NCBI GenBank assembly: GCA_900754515.1
Contig: CAAEDD010000189.1
Location: 1 to 6,695, forward strand
Direction: 5' to 3'
DNA length: 6,695 bases
Source of the DNA: an uncultured Oscillospiraceae bacterium
GTDB taxonomy: Bacteria > Bacillota > Clostridia > Oscillospirales > Oscillospiraceae
Shown here: positions 6,684-6,695 of the stretch, piece by piece
Layout of the letters: each line of letters starts with the position of its first letter
Position numbering within the stretch: the first letter of the stretch is position 1
Made by a program: the position numbers and the translations under genes
Notes under the pieces: model-generated
What the model saw: the letters and a program-made list of their open reading frames with translations, nothing else
What the model was told of the DNA's origin: nothing
Databases searched by the model: none

Positions 6684-6695
6684 AAAAACGGCGGG
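6684..6695 (-). terminator. Possible 3' half of a terminator of an off-window gene
   Basis: The minus strand enters the window with CCCGCCG (6695-6689) followed directly by T5 (6688-6684), as expected for the descending arm and U-tract of an intrinsic terminator. The ascending arm would lie beyond the edge, so pairing cannot be checked. Confidence 0.35.

Overview
The window carries five complete genes, all on the minus strand, so transcription runs from high to low coordinates: a ClpP-fold TepA-type protease, undecaprenyl-diphosphatase (uppP), a membrane FtsK/SpoIIIE DNA translocase, Mini-ribonuclease 3 (mrnC) and the NFACT protein RqcH. All are chromosomal housekeeping families of Firmicutes. 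MrnC, RqcH and a TepA-type gene near the SpoIIIE-type translocase point to Bacillota. The moderate G+C content, strong GGAGG-type ribosome binding sites and protein style suggest Clostridia, perhaps an Oscillospirales-type gut anaerobe. That placement is inference, because no rRNA or marker search was possible. No mobile element, CRISPR array, tRNA or rRNA was seen.

Layout from right to left. The right edge (6684-6695) looks like the tail of an intrinsic terminator of an off-window gene. tepA (6609-5959) follows, with a near-perfect Shine-Dalgarno, and ends inside a strong intrinsic terminator (5975-5946) whose loop holds the stop codon. A 118-base gap then carries a good SigA-type promoter for uppP, whose start is best placed at the ATG ending at 5827 rather than the GTG six bases upstream. 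ftsK/spoIIIE follows uppP after 40 bases. A 48-base gap with a compact GAAA-loop hairpin precedes mrnC, and mrnC overlaps rqcH by 11 bases. An AT-rich inverted repeat lies just after rqcH.

The likely transcription units are tepA alone or with partial read-through, then uppP-ftsK-mrnC-rqcH. The genes cover cell-envelope lipid carrier recycling (UppP), chromosome segregation at the septum or into the forespore (FtsK/SpoIIIE), 23S rRNA 3'/5' end maturation (MrnC) and rescue of stalled 50S-nascent chain complexes (RqcH). The last two both act on the large ribosomal subunit and appear translationally coupled.

I did not find an undescribed system. The points worth a second look are small: start choice, terminator placement, the hairpin before mrnC, an Asp-to-Glu change in the RqcH D-R motif, and the gene order. 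Long open frames on the plus strand are antisense shadows of these genes.
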